From assembly GCF_036099295.1 (NCBI RefSeq), contig NZ_CP107976.1, forward strand, positions 2,666,001-2,730,000: 64,000 nt of DNA, in the 5' to 3' direction. The DNA comes from Streptomyces sp. NBC_00358. GTDB taxonomy: Bacteria > Actinomycetota > Actinomycetes > Streptomycetales > Streptomycetaceae. Positions 32,474-41,119 of the stretch are shown piece after piece. The notes beneath the pieces were generated by a model, which was given only the letters and a program-made list of their open reading frames with translations, had not been told where the DNA came from and ran no database searches. Numbering within the stretch: the stretch's first letter is position 1; every line of letters begins with the position of its first letter. The position numbers were made by a program, and so were the translations under genes.

Positions 32474-35302
32474 TCAGACGACGGGCAGTGTCCGGGGGCC
32501 GAGGTCGTCCCGGAGCGGGGCGCGGGCCAGCCGTACCGTGGCTCCCAGCACGCTCAGGCCGGCCGGGGCCACCACCACCGGCTCCAGCGAGACCGCGACG
32601 ACCTCCGGGTGGTCGTCGACCAGCCGGGACACCCGCAGCATGAGCTCTTCGAGAGCCGCGGTGTCGACCGGTGCCGAACCCCGCCAGCCGAACAGCAGGG
32701 GTGCCGTCCGGATCGAGCGGACCAGGGAGGCCGCGTCCCGGCCGGTGACCGGAATCAGCCGGTGCGCCGTGTCCCCGAGCAGTTCGGAGGCGGCTCCGGA
32801 GAGCCCGAAGGAGAGCACCGCCCCGGCCGCCGGGTCGATCACCGCGCGGACGACCGTGTCGACACCGCGCGGCGCCATGCCCTGCACGACCGGGCGCAGC
32901 ACCGTCGGCGGCCCGAACAACTCGGTGAGTTCCGCGTACGCCCGGCGCAGCTGTTCCTCGTCCGCCACGTCCAGCCTGACGCCTCCGAGGTCGGCGCGAT
33001 GGCGCAGGTGCGGGGCGGTGGTCTTGAGGGCCACGGGGTAGCCGATGGCCCGCGCGGCCGTCACGGCGTCGTCCGCGGTGGGGGCGGGCAGAGCACGGTG
33101 CACGTCGATGCCGTACCGCCCGAGCAGTGCCGCCGTGTCATCCCCTCCCAGGGTCAGCCCCTCCCCGCGCGCGAGGAGGTCGTCGATCAGCCGCGCCGCG
33201 CCCTTCTCGTCGATGTCCTCGTATTCGGGCACCTTGCCGGGCTCGGCGGCGTCGAGGCGCCACTGGGCGTAGTTGACGGCTTCGGCGAGGGCGCGGACGG
33301 CGCGTTCGGCGGCGGGGTAGGCGGGGATCAGCCGGGCATCGCGCGCGGTGGCGGCGGGCACCGCGGCGGGCGACCGGTCCGAGGGGTGGAAGCGGGCGCC
33401 CGGCGCCGTACCGGCTGCCGCCTCGGGGGCCTGGGGAGCGGTGCTCACGGCGGCGGACAGCGCCTCGGCGAGGCCGCCCAGTTCGACGTGCACCACGAGC
33501 ACGGGTTTCGCCGGAGCGGCCGCGGCGGAGGACCGGAGCGCCTCGGCGAGGGCCGCGTCGGCCGCCGAGGTCTCCCCCACCGCCGGTATGGCCGTAACGA
33601 CGACGGCGTCACAGCCGTCGTCGGCGAGGGCCTGCGACAGCGCCCGGTGGAAGTCCTCCGCCGAGGCCGCCGTCGTCAGGTCCAGGGGCGGCAGCGGCCT
33701 GAGCCCTTCGGCGAGACACGCGTCGTACGTCAGCAGCCCCAGGGACTCGGAGTTGCCGAGGATCGCCACCCGGGGTCCTCTGGGGAGCGGCTGGCGGGCC
33801 AGCAGGAGGCCGGCGTCGACGAGTTCGGTGATGGTGTCCACTCGGATCACTCCGGCCTGGCGCAGCAGTGCGGACACGGTGGCGTGCGGCAACCGGGTGG
33901 CCCGTACGGCATGGCCCTGGGGAGCGGCGCCGCCGTGCCGCGCGCCCTGGACGACGACCAGCGGTTTCGCCGCCGCCGTCCGCCGTGCGAGACGGGTGAA
34001 CTTGCGCGGGTTGCCGATGGATTCGAGGTACATCAGGGCGACGTCGGTGTCCGGGTCGTCGTACCAGTACTGGAGGACGTCGTTACCGGACACGTCCGCC
34101 CGGTTCCCGGAGGAGACGAAGGTCGACACACCGGTGACGCCCGTGACGCCGCCGCCGCGCCGGTGCAGCCGGGACAGCAGGGCGATGCCGATGGCGCCGG
34201 ACTGCGCGAAGAGACCGATCCGTCCGGGGCGTGGCATCTGCGGGGCGAGCGAGGCGTTCAGCCGCACCTCCGGGGAGGTGTTGATGACGCCGAAGGCATT
34301 GGGTCCGATGATGCGCATCCCGTACGTGCGCGCGTGCCGTACGAGTTCACGCTGGCGTTCGCGTCCTTCGGGACCGCTCTCCGCGTATCCGGCGGAGACC
34401 ACCACGAGCCCCTGGACACCGTGTTCGCCGCATTCCGTGACGACCTCGGGGACGTGTTCGGCGGGCACGGCGACGACCGCGAGGTCGACGGGCTCGGCGA
34501 TGTCGCGGATGGAGCGGTGGGCCGGGACTCCGTCGAGTTCCTTCTCCTGAAGAGCCGCGTTCACGGCGTACAGACGTCCGGTGAATCCGGCGTCCCGCAG
34601 GTTGTCGAGGACGCTGCGGCCCACTCCGCCGGGGTTGCGCCCGGCGCCGATGACGGCGACCGAGCCGGGGGCGAGCAGCCGCTGCACGGACCGGGCCTCG
34701 GCGCGCTGCTCCCGCGCGCGCTGCACGGCCAGGGACCGGTCGGTGGGTTCGAGGTCGAACTCCAGGCGTACGACGCCGTCCTCGAAGCTGCGCTTCTGGG
34801 TGTATCCGGCGTCCGTGAACACCTTGATCATCTTGTTGTTCGCGGGCAGCACCTCGGCGGCGAAGCGCCGGATGTCCCGCTCGCGGGCCACGGCCGCGAT
34901 GTGTTCGAGCAGCGCCGAGGCGACGCCGCGGCCCTGATGGGCGTCCTGTACGAGGAAGGCGACCTCGGCCTCGTCGGCGGGCGCGGAGGCGGGCCTTCCT
35001 TCGGCGTCGATGCGGTCGTAGCGCACGGTGGCGATGAACTCGCCGCCCACCGTGGCGGCGAGGCCCACCCGGTCCACGAAGTCGTGGTGCGTGAAGCGGT
35101 GGACGTCCTTGGCGGACAGCCTCGGATACGGCGCGAAGAAGCGGTAGTACTTCGACTCGTCGGAGACCTGCTCGTAGAAGCTGACCAGGCGCTCGGCGTC
35201 ATCGACGGTGATGGGCCTGATGCGCGCGGTGCCGCCGTCGCGCAGCACCACGTCGGCCTCCCAGTGGGCTGGGTACTCGTGCCGGTCAGACGAGGTCTGC
35301 AT
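32474..35302 (-). CDS. patA: PatA-type protein acetyltransferase (GNAT fused to NDP-forming acyl-CoA synthetase)
   Basis: A 942-residue fusion. The N-terminal GNAT domain (about 15-175) has the acetyl-CoA pyrophosphate loop in DAHQGRGVASALLEH. It is followed by the CoA-binding and ligase domains of ADP-forming acetyl-CoA synthetase (about 205-640: PGSVAVIGAGRNPGGVG, IGPNAFGVINTS, GLFAQSGAIGIALLSRL) and an ATP-grasp domain at the C-terminus (about 705-930). GNAT first is the reverse of Salmonella Pat and matches S. lividans PatA, which acetylates and silences acetoacetyl-CoA or acetyl-CoA synthetase. The ligase part is generally regulatory rather than catalytic. The ATG at 35302 gives the known start. 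It faces ptsH across a divergent region. Confidence 0.88.
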   Translation of the reverse strand: MQTSSDRHEYPAHWEADVVLRDGGTARIRPITVDDAERLVSFYEQVSDESKYYRFFAPYPRLSAKDVHRFTHHDFVDRVGLAATVGGEFIATVRYDRIDAEGRPASAPADEAEVAFLVQDAHQGRGVASALLEHIAAVARERDIRRFAAEVLPANNKMIKVFTDAGYTQKRSFEDGVVRLEFDLEPTDRSLAVQRAREQRAEARSVQRLLAPGSVAVIGAGRNPGGVGRSVLDNLRDAGFTGRLYAVNAALQEKELDGVPAHRSIRDIAEPVDLAVVAVPAEHVPEVVTECGEHGVQGLVVVSAGYAESGPEGRERQRELVRHARTYGMRIIGPNAFGVINTSPEVRLNASLAPQMPRPGRIGLFAQSGAIGIALLSRLHRRGGGVTGVTGVSTFVSSGNRADVSGNDVLQYWYDDPDTDVALMYLESIGNPRKFTRLARRTAAAKPLVVVQGARHGGAAPQGHAVRATRLPHATVSALLRQAGVIRVDTITELVDAGLLLARQPLPRGPRVAILGNSESLGLLTYDACLAEGLRPLPPLDLTTAASAEDFHRALSQALADDGCDAVVVTAIPAVGETSAADAALAEALRSSAAAAPAKPVLVVHVELGGLAEALSAAVSTAPQAPEAAAGTAPGARFHPSDRSPAAVPAATARDARLIPAYPAAERAVRALAEAVNYAQWRLDAAEPGKVPEYEDIDEKGAARLIDDLLARGEGLTLGGDDTAALLGRYGIDVHRALPAPTADDAVTAARAIGYPVALKTTAPHLRHRADLGGVRLDVADEEQLRRAYAELTELFGPPTVLRPVVQGMAPRGVDTVVRAVIDPAAGAVLSFGLSGAASELLGDTAHRLIPVTGRDAASLVRSIRTAPLLFGWRGSAPVDTAALEELMLRVSRLVDDHPEVVAVSLEPVVVAPAGLSVLGATVRLARAPLRDDLGPRTLPVV

Positions 35303-35437
35303 GGGGCCCAGAGTACGGCTCGCGTACGACAACGGCGCGAGGCAGTCTGAGGTGGACGGACGCCGGACCGGGGCCGCGGACCGGCGCCGCGGCGGGCGGA
35401 ACGGGGGACCGTCCGGGCACGCCTCACGATATGGAAC

Positions 35438-35453
35438 ACTGGTCTAGACAACC
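35438..35453. promoter_or_regulatory. DasR operator (dre) upstream of ptsH
   Basis: ACTGGTCTAGACAACC matches the dre consensus ACTGGTCTAGACCACT at 13 of 16 positions with the central TGGTCTAGAC intact. It ends 25 bases before the HPr start codon. DasR is the GntR-family regulator of N-acetylglucosamine use; a dre before ptsH is known in S. coelicolor. Confidence 0.85.
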
Positions 35454-35478
35454 CTGAAAACCTGAAGGGCAGCATCAC

Positions 35479-35760
35479 ATGGCTGAGCGCCGCGTCAACG
35501 TCGGCTGGACCGAGGGCCTCCACGCCCGCCCCGCCTCCATCTTCGTCCGGGCCACCACGGCCTCCGGCATCCCCGTGACGATCGCCAAGTCCGACGGCAA
35601 CCCCGTCAACGCGGCCTCCATGCTCGCGGTCCTCGGCCTGGGCGCCCAGGGCGGCGAGGAGATCGTCCTCGCGTCGGACTCCGAGGGCGCGGACGCCGCC
35701 CTGGACCGTCTGGCGAAGCTGGTCGCCGAGGGGCTCGACGAGCTCCCCGAGACCGTCTGA
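35479..35760 (+). CDS. ptsH: HPr phosphocarrier of the sugar phosphotransferase system
   Basis: A 93-residue HPr. The phosphorylated histidine is H15 in the signature GLHARPAS, and the regulatory-serine region is NAASMLAVLGLG with S47 (the Bacillus S46 position). It accepts phosphate from enzyme I and passes it to EIIA proteins, in Streptomyces mainly for N-acetylglucosamine and fructose. The ATG follows GAAGGG. A DasR operator overlaps the promoter region and a terminator with a T-run lies 26 bases after the stop, so it is transcribed alone. Confidence 0.96.
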   Translation: MAERRVNVGWTEGLHARPASIFVRATTASGIPVTIAKSDGNPVNAASMLAVLGLGAQGGEEIVLASDSEGADAALDRLAKLVAEGLDELPETV

Positions 35761-35785
35761 GCCCACAGGGCCCCCAGGACCCATA

Positions 35786-35832
35786 CGGCCGGGCCGCGCC
35801 ACCCTTCCCGGAGGGCGCGACCCGGCCGTTTT
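35786..35832 (+). terminator. Intrinsic terminator of ptsH
   Basis: A 15-bp arm CGGCCGGGCCGCGCC pairs with GGCGCGACCCGGCCG (one mismatch) around an ACCC-TTCCCGGA-type loop and is followed by TTTT. Confidence 0.85.
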
Positions 35833-35982
35833 CCGTACCTTGCCCGGGAATTCATCGGTGCCGCGCGCAACCCTCGCGCGGCGGTCACAGGAATAGCGCG
35901 CACGGAAATTCCGGACACGCGAATAAAAGGGCGTCAGAAATGAGCCCCTGCCGAATATCCCTCTTTGTATACGGCGCCCGTG

Positions 35983-36678
35983 TTAATGACGCGGGCCCAA
36001 CATGTTTACGGGATGTTGCGAACTTCTCACACGGTCCGGCCGATCACCGCCGCCGGGAAACCGGAGCCGGTGCACGGCCGTCGCCCGCTCGGTGTGCAGG
36101 GCCGTGATCGCGCGGGCCCGCTCGCTGTCACCGCGGGCGACCGCGTCCACGATGCCGCCGTGCTCCGCCCAGGACTCCACGGGATCGGCGGGCGCGTCCA
36201 CCGAGTACATCCAGGCGATCTTGTGGCGCAGCTGGGCGAGGGTGGAGGTCAGGGCGGGGCTTCCGGAGGCCTGTGCGAGCGTCTCGTGGAACCAGCCGCC
36301 CAGCGAGCGCAGATCCTCGCTGTGGCCCCTCCTGGAACGCTCCTGGCCCAGTCTGACCAGGCCTCGGAGCACCTTGAGATGGGCCTCCGTGCGCCGCTGG
36401 GCGGCCCTGGCGGCACCCAGCGGCTCCAGCAGCATGCGCATCTCCAGGAGATCCGCGGCCTCCTGCTCCGTGGGTTCCGCGACGCACGCCCCCGCGTGCC
36501 GGCGGGTCACGACGAAGCCCTCGGCCTCCAGGGTGCGCAGCGCCTCGCGCACGGGGACACGCGAGACGCCGTAGCGCCGCGCGAGCAGTTCCTCGGTGAG
36601 CCGGCCGCCGCGCTCGTAGACACCCGCGACGATGTCGTCACGGATCGCCGTGCATACCGAGTGCGCCGGAATACGCAT
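35983..36678 (-). CDS. GntR/FadR-family transcription factor (FCD domain)
   Basis: A 231-residue regulator with an N-terminal winged helix (RIPAHSVCTAIRDDIVAGVY, RLTEELLARRYGVSRVPVRE) and a C-terminal all-helical FCD ligand domain whose metal site includes the aspartate/histidine pattern WFHETLAQASG and HGGIVDAVARGD. FCD regulators respond to carboxylic acids or sugar acids. The ATG at 36678 is supported by GGAGG eight bases upstream. It is not adjacent to an obvious metabolic target: ptsH lies downstream convergently and an M23 peptidase upstream. I cannot name its ligand. Confidence 0.87.
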   Translation of the reverse strand: MRIPAHSVCTAIRDDIVAGVYERGGRLTEELLARRYGVSRVPVREALRTLEAEGFVVTRRHAGACVAEPTEQEAADLLEMRMLLEPLGAARAAQRRTEAHLKVLRGLVRLGQERSRRGHSEDLRSLGGWFHETLAQASGSPALTSTLAQLRHKIAWMYSVDAPADPVESWAEHGGIVDAVARGDSERARAITALHTERATAVHRLRFPGGGDRPDRVRSSQHPVNMLGPRH

Positions 36679-36815
36679 GACCGACCTCCGCTTTAATCCC
36701 CGCGAAACGCCATCGATTGACGCTTGTTCAGTGACTCTATTGCAGGAAGCCTGAATTTCCGATGGCAGGCCTGAATCCATGGATATTTTTTGGACATACG
36801 GCCTCCGGAAACGAT

Positions 36816-36844
36816 GATGCCCCGGCTCGGTGAGCCGGGGCATC
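36816..36844 (-). terminator. Hairpin after the M23 gene
   Basis: A perfect 13-bp stem (GATGCCCCGGCTC and complement) with a GGT loop lies 30 bases past the M23 stop on its coding strand. Confidence 0.8.
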
Positions 36845-36874
36845 GAAAGCGGCGAAGAAGCCGCGAAGCGGTCG

Positions 36875-37639
36875 TCAGACGTTGACGCCGTGCGAACGCA
36901 GGTACGCGACCGGGTCGATGTCCGAGCCGTACTCGGCGGTCGTACGGGCCTCGAAGTGAAGGTGCGGTCCGGTCGTGTTGCCGGTGGCCCCGGAGAGGCC
37001 GATCTGCTGCCCCGGGGTGACCGTCTGCCCCACGGACACACCGATGGACGACAGGTGGCCGTACATGGTGTACGTGCCGTCGTGCATCTTGATCACGACT
37101 TGATTGCCGTAGGCACCGCCCCAGCCGGTCGTGACGACCGTGCCGGAGCCGACGGCGTGGACCGAGGTGCCGGAGGCGGCGTGGAAGTCGACGCCGGTGT
37201 GGCTGCCGGAGGACCAGAGGCTGCTGCTCGCCTGGTACCCGGTGGAGATGTACGAACCGGTGATCGGGATGACGAAGGTGTTCAGGCGCTTGCGCTCGGC
37301 CTCGCGGGCGGCGCGCTCCTTGGTCTCACGCAGCTTCGCGGCCTGCTCGGCGGCGTGCTTGCGCGCGGTCTGCTCGGCCTGCTTGCGCGCTGCGGCCTCG
37401 TCGGCGGCGCGCTGCTGCGCGAAGGCCTGGGCGTCGACCTGGTCGGCGACCGAGTCGCCGAGGGTGACGGCCTGGGTCAGCCCGGTCTGCTCCACGGGGG
37501 ACTCCGCGGCGAACGCGGGGGAGCCCAGAGTTCCGATCACACCGGTGGTGGTGAGCGCCGCGACCCCGACGGCGGTCTTGGTGGTGCTGTGCACCCGGCT
37601 CGGACGACGATGCTTGCCGGTGCCACAGGAGAACGCCAT
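36875..37639 (-). CDS. Secreted M23 metalloendopeptidase with coiled-coil
   Basis: A 254-residue exported peptidoglycan hydrolase. A signal sequence (KTAVGVAALTTTGVIGTLGS, cleavage near AFA-AES at about residue 45) is followed by an alanine/glutamate/lysine-rich coiled coil (about 70-117) and a lysostaphin-like M23 domain. Zinc ligands are in SHTGVDFHA (HxxxD) and GPHLHFEAR (HxH), with a catalytic histidine in YTMYGHLSS; all are present, so it should be active. The upstream leader is a ydaO-type c-di-AMP riboswitch, so high c-di-AMP is predicted to shut the gene off, as for other Streptomyces cell-wall hydrolases. Confidence 0.9.
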   Translation of the reverse strand: MAFSCGTGKHRRPSRVHSTTKTAVGVAALTTTGVIGTLGSPAFAAESPVEQTGLTQAVTLGDSVADQVDAQAFAQQRAADEAAARKQAEQTARKHAAEQAAKLRETKERAAREAERKRLNTFVIPITGSYISTGYQASSSLWSSGSHTGVDFHAASGTSVHAVGSGTVVTTGWGGAYGNQVVIKMHDGTYTMYGHLSSIGVSVGQTVTPGQQIGLSGATGNTTGPHLHFEARTTAEYGSDIDPVAYLRSHGVNV

Positions 37640-37667
37640 GTAGGGGCTGGTCCTTTCCTTCCCTCTC

Positions 37668-37815
37668 GCCTACCGGGTTAGCTGACGGGTTCGGAGCAGG
37701 AAGGTCTCCTACGGGCTCCCTCCGGGGAGGGCGTCCGATTCACCCCAGGGACTACGTGTGGGTCCCCGGCTCCCCTGGCTCGCGCCATGGGGACTCGGCG
37801 ATGACTGTCCGGTTG
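37668..37815 (-). ncRNA. c-di-AMP (ydaO-yuaA) riboswitch
   Basis: Read on the minus strand, the leader contains the conserved blocks in order: ATCGCCGAGTCCCC, GCGCGAGCCAGGGGAGCCGG, GGGGTGAATCGG, GTAGGAGACCTTCC, and CCGAACCCGTCAGCTAACCC, then GGTAGGCGAGAGGGAAGG leading to the M23 start about 30 bases later. These are the hallmark segments of the ydaO family. Binding of c-di-AMP turns expression off. Boundaries are approximate. The 160 bases upstream (37816-37976) must hold the promoter, which I cannot place. Confidence 0.88.
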
Positions 37816-37976
37816 CCGCGGGCGCGGCGCACTACGTGACGAACAGACGGACCGACGCTAAGCGGGACGTCTTTCGAACAACAAACGGATCACGGTTTTT
37901 GTAGCGCATCCCACAGAGCAGAAGGGCAACCTCCGTACCAATACGGACATCTTGGGGGCGTTGTCCGCGAAAAAGA

Positions 37977-38008
37977 GGGCCCTGATGACTCTTCAGTCAC
38001 CAGGGCCC
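37977..38008 (-). terminator. Hairpin after the M16 protease pair
   Basis: GGGCCCTGATGACT pairs with AGTCACCAGGGCCC (one mismatch) around a CTTC loop, 17 bases past the end of the M16 operon. Confidence 0.82.
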
Positions 38009-38024
38009 CTCGGCCGCGCGAGCT

Positions 38025-39413
38025 CTACTCGGCGGCCACCACGCTGACTTCACCGATTCCGAGAGCCTTGACGGGCTCCGCGATCTGCGCCGCGTCGCCC
38101 ACCAGAACGGTCACCAGACGGTCCACCGGGAAGGCGCTCACGGCCGCCGCGGTGGCCTCCACGGTTCCTGTGGCGGCGAGTTGCTGATACAGCGTCGCCT
38201 GGTAGTCGTCCGGCAGGTGCTGCTCGACCTGGTCCGCGAGTGTGCTCGCGACGGCCGCGGCCGTCTCGAACTTGAGGGGCGCCACGCCCACCAGGTTCTG
38301 CACGGCGATGTCACGCTCGGCGTCGGTCAGTCCCTCGGCCGCGAGGGTGCGCAGCACCTTCCACAGGTCGTCGAGCGCGGGACCGGTGTTCGGGGTGTCC
38401 ACGGAGCCGCTGATGGCGAGCATCGCGACGCCCGTGCCGTCCGGCGCGGAGCGCAGGACCTGGCCGAACGCCCTCACGCCGTAGGTGTAGCCCTTCTCCT
38501 CGCGCAGGACGCGGTCCAGGCGCGAGGTGAGGGTGCCGCCGAGGCAGTACGTGCCGAGTACCTGGGCGGGCCACACACGGTCGTGCCGGTCGGCGCCGAC
38601 CCGGCCGATGAGCAACTGCGTCTGGACGGCGCCGGGGCGGTCGACGATGATCACGCGGCCGGTGTCGTCGGCGGTCACCGGCGGCACGGGACGGGGCTCG
38701 GCCGACGAACCGGTCCAGGAGCCGAGCGTGTCGCCGAGCAGCTCGTCGAGGTCGACACCGGTCAGGTCTCCGACGACGACGGCGGTCGCCGTGCCGGGGC
38801 GCACATGCTTCTCGTAGAAGGCGCGTACCGCTGCGGAGTCGATCTTCTGGACGGTCTCCTCGGTGCCCTGACGCGGGCGCGACATGCGCGCGGTCGCCGG
38901 GAACAGCTCCTTGGAGAGCTCTTTGGCGGCACGGCGGGCGGGGTTGGCCGTCTCGTGCGGGATCTCGTCCAGCCGGTTGCGCACCAGCCGCTCGACCTCG
39001 CTGTCCGCGAACGCGGGTGCCCGCAGGGCGTCGGAGAGCAGTCCGAGCGCCTTCGCCAGGCGTGAGACGGGCACTTCGAGGGACAGGCGAACGCCCGGGT
39101 GGTCGGCGTGCGCGTCGAGCGTGGCGCCGCAGCGCTCCAGTTCGGCGGCGAAGTCCTCGGCCGAGTGCTTGTCGGTGCCCTCGGAGAAGGCACGCGCCAT
39201 GATCGTGCCGATGCCGTCCAGGCCCGCGGGCTCGGCATCGAGCGGCGCGGCGAGGATGACCTCGACGGCGACGACCTGCTGGCCGGGTCGATGGCAGCGC
39301 AGCACGGTCAGGCCGTTGTCCAGGGTGCCGCGCTCGGGGGCGGGAAACGCCCACGGCTTCGGCTGGCCGGCCTCGGGCCGCGGGTGGAAGTCCATGGTGG
39401 CGAGCTCGGTCAC
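38025..39413 (-). CDS. M16-family protein, non-catalytic partner subunit
   Basis: A 462-residue M16 (insulinase-like) protein. The position of the zinc motif HxxEH is degenerate (LDGIGTIMARAFSEGTDKHS), so it cannot cleave peptides itself. It keeps the arginine/tyrosine pair in REEKGYTYGVRA near residue 320, the substrate-contact motif of the beta-type subunit in two-component M16 enzymes. It therefore forms a clam-shell heterodimer with the upstream gene product. The GTG at 39413 overlaps that gene's stop by four bases (GTGA). A hairpin terminator follows the stop. The substrate is unknown. Confidence 0.85.
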   Translation of the reverse strand: MTELATMDFHPRPEAGQPKPWAFPAPERGTLDNGLTVLRCHRPGQQVVAVEVILAAPLDAEPAGLDGIGTIMARAFSEGTDKHSAEDFAAELERCGATLDAHADHPGVRLSLEVPVSRLAKALGLLSDALRAPAFADSEVERLVRNRLDEIPHETANPARRAAKELSKELFPATARMSRPRQGTEETVQKIDSAAVRAFYEKHVRPGTATAVVVGDLTGVDLDELLGDTLGSWTGSSAEPRPVPPVTADDTGRVIIVDRPGAVQTQLLIGRVGADRHDRVWPAQVLGTYCLGGTLTSRLDRVLREEKGYTYGVRAFGQVLRSAPDGTGVAMLAISGSVDTPNTGPALDDLWKVLRTLAAEGLTDAERDIAVQNLVGVAPLKFETAAAVASTLADQVEQHLPDDYQATLYQQLAATGTVEATAAAVSAFPVDRLVTVLVGDAAQIAEPVKALGIGEVSVVAAE

Positions 39414-40771
39414 TTCGCCGCCTCCTCGTCGGTCTCGTCGGCGGAGCCAGCCGCTTCGGTGGCTTCGGCGGTGGTCGGCTCGTAGACGAGCACCGCGCGG
39501 TTGTCGGGGCGCAGGCGGGCCTTGGCGGCCTCCTGGACCTCCTGTGCGGTGACGTCGAGGACGCGCTGCACGGCGGTCAGGGCGAGCTGCGGGTCGCCGA
39601 ACAGGACGGCGTACCGGCACAGTTCGTCGGCGCGGCCCGCGACGGTGCCGAGCCGGTCCAGCCACTCGCGCTCCAACTGGGCCTGCGCGCGCTCCATTTC
39701 CTCGGCCGTGGGGCCCTCCTCGGCGAACCGGGCGAGCTCCTCGTCGACGGCGGCCTCGATGACCGGGACCTCGACGTCGCCGGACGTCTTCACGTCCAGC
39801 CATCCCAGGGAGGGCGCTCCGGCGAGCCGCAGCAGGCCGAACCCGGCCGCGACGGCGGTGCGGTCACGGCGTACGAGCCGGTTGTAGAGCCGGGAGGACT
39901 CGCCGCCGCCGAGGACGGTGAGCGCGAGGTCGGCGGCGTCGCACGCGCGCGTGCCGTCCTCCGGGAGCCGGTAGGCCGCCATCAGGGCGCGCGCCGGGAC
40001 CTCTTCCTCGACGACCTCGCGCAGTTCCTCGCCGATGATGTCGGGCAGCGAGCCGTCACGCGGGGCGGCCTTGCCGTCGTGCCCGGCGATCGAGCCGAAG
40101 TACTTCTCGACCCAGGCGAGCGTCTGCTCCGGGTCGATGTCCCCCACGACCGACAGAACCGCGTTGTTGGGCGCGTAGTAGGTGCGGAAGAACGCGCGGG
40201 CGTCCTCCAGGGTGGCCGCGTCCAGGTCCGCCATCGACCCGATCGGCGTGTGGTGGTACGGGTGGCCCTCGGGGTACGAGAGCGCGGTGAGCTTCTCGAA
40301 CGCGGTGCCGTACGGCACGTTGTCGTAGCGCTGCCGACGTTCGTTCTTGACGACGTCGCGCTGGTTCTCCATGGACTCGTCGTCCAGCGCGGCCAGCAGC
40401 GAACCCATGCGGTCGGCCTCCAGCCAGAGGGCGAGCTCCAGCTGGTGGGTGGGCATGGTCTCGAAGTAGTTGGTGCGCTCGAAGCTCGTCGTGCCGTTGA
40501 GCGAGCCGCCGGCGCCCTGGACGAACTCGAAGTGACCGTTGCCGTGAACCTGCTTGGAGCCCTGGAACATCAGGTGTTCGAAAAGGTGGGCGAGTCCGGT
40601 CCGGCCCTCGACCTCGTGGCGCGAGCCGACGTCGTACCAGAGGCACACCGCCGCGACCGGGGTCAGATGGTCCTCGGAGAGCACCACGCGCAGGCCGTTG
40701 GCCAGGCGGTGCTCGGTCGCTGTCAGGCCGCCGGAGCCTGCCTCAGCTGTGGCCGTGTGACCCATGGGCAT
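39410..40771 (-). CDS. M16-family zinc peptidase, catalytic subunit
   Basis: A 453-residue inverted zincin. H62, E65 and H66 form the HxxEH motif in GLAHLFEHLMFQGS, and a glutamate around residue 142 (MENQRDVVKNERRQ) completes the zinc site; NGTTSFERTNYFETMP is the usual adjacent loop. Related proteins are called mitochondrial-processing-peptidase-like or PqqL-like and degrade small peptides. No signal peptide is present, so it acts in the cytoplasm. The ATG at 40771 has GAAGGGA upstream. It is translated with the non-catalytic partner (4-base overlap). Confidence 0.9.
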   Translation of the reverse strand: MPMGHTATAEAGSGGLTATEHRLANGLRVVLSEDHLTPVAAVCLWYDVGSRHEVEGRTGLAHLFEHLMFQGSKQVHGNGHFEFVQGAGGSLNGTTSFERTNYFETMPTHQLELALWLEADRMGSLLAALDDESMENQRDVVKNERRQRYDNVPYGTAFEKLTALSYPEGHPYHHTPIGSMADLDAATLEDARAFFRTYYAPNNAVLSVVGDIDPEQTLAWVEKYFGSIAGHDGKAAPRDGSLPDIIGEELREVVEEEVPARALMAAYRLPEDGTRACDAADLALTVLGGGESSRLYNRLVRRDRTAVAAGFGLLRLAGAPSLGWLDVKTSGDVEVPVIEAAVDEELARFAEEGPTAEEMERAQAQLEREWLDRLGTVAGRADELCRYAVLFGDPQLALTAVQRVLDVTAQEVQEAAKARLRPDNRAVLVYEPTTAEATEAAGSADETDEEAAK

Positions 40772-40884
40772 GTACGTCCCTTCGATCGCGGAACTGCGTC
40801 ATTCCTGTCGGTCCTGCCACTGTATGCAAGCGCGCGGACGCCTGGCGAAGTTCCCGCACCTCGTACGCCGAGAGCGAGACTTAC

Positions 40885-40919
40885 GCGTGTCCCTGACACG
40901 CCTCGGAGAATGCTCCGAG
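40885..40919. promoter_or_regulatory. Two abutting perfect hairpins in the M16-parC divergent region
   Basis: GCGTGTC-CCT-GACACGC (40885-40901) is followed immediately by CTCGGAG-AATG-CTCCGAG (40902-40919). Both are perfect 7-bp inverted repeats, 200 bases upstream of parC and 115 upstream of the M16 operon. They may be operators or an RNA structure; nothing else is seen in the 348-base gap 40772-41119. Confidence 0.45.
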
Positions 40920-41119
40920 AACCACCGCGGGCGAGTTCGCTGGCCGCCGGGCACCCGGCCCGAGGGCTGCCCGGGAACGGTCTCGGCCACACCCGCGGGA
41001 CGCGTCGCGGAGGCGCTACGGACGGGTCGCGGTCGGCGTTGTCAGTGGGGCGGTCCACAATGGTGCGCGTCAGAACCCGCTCATGCCCCGGCAGAGACTG
41101 TGAAGGAGCCGCAGCAGCG

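Noticed and set aside
40079..41119. N-terminal extension of ParC by 347 codons
   Set aside because: The upstream frame is antisense to the M16 peptidase; the family start and a ribosome site occur at 41120.
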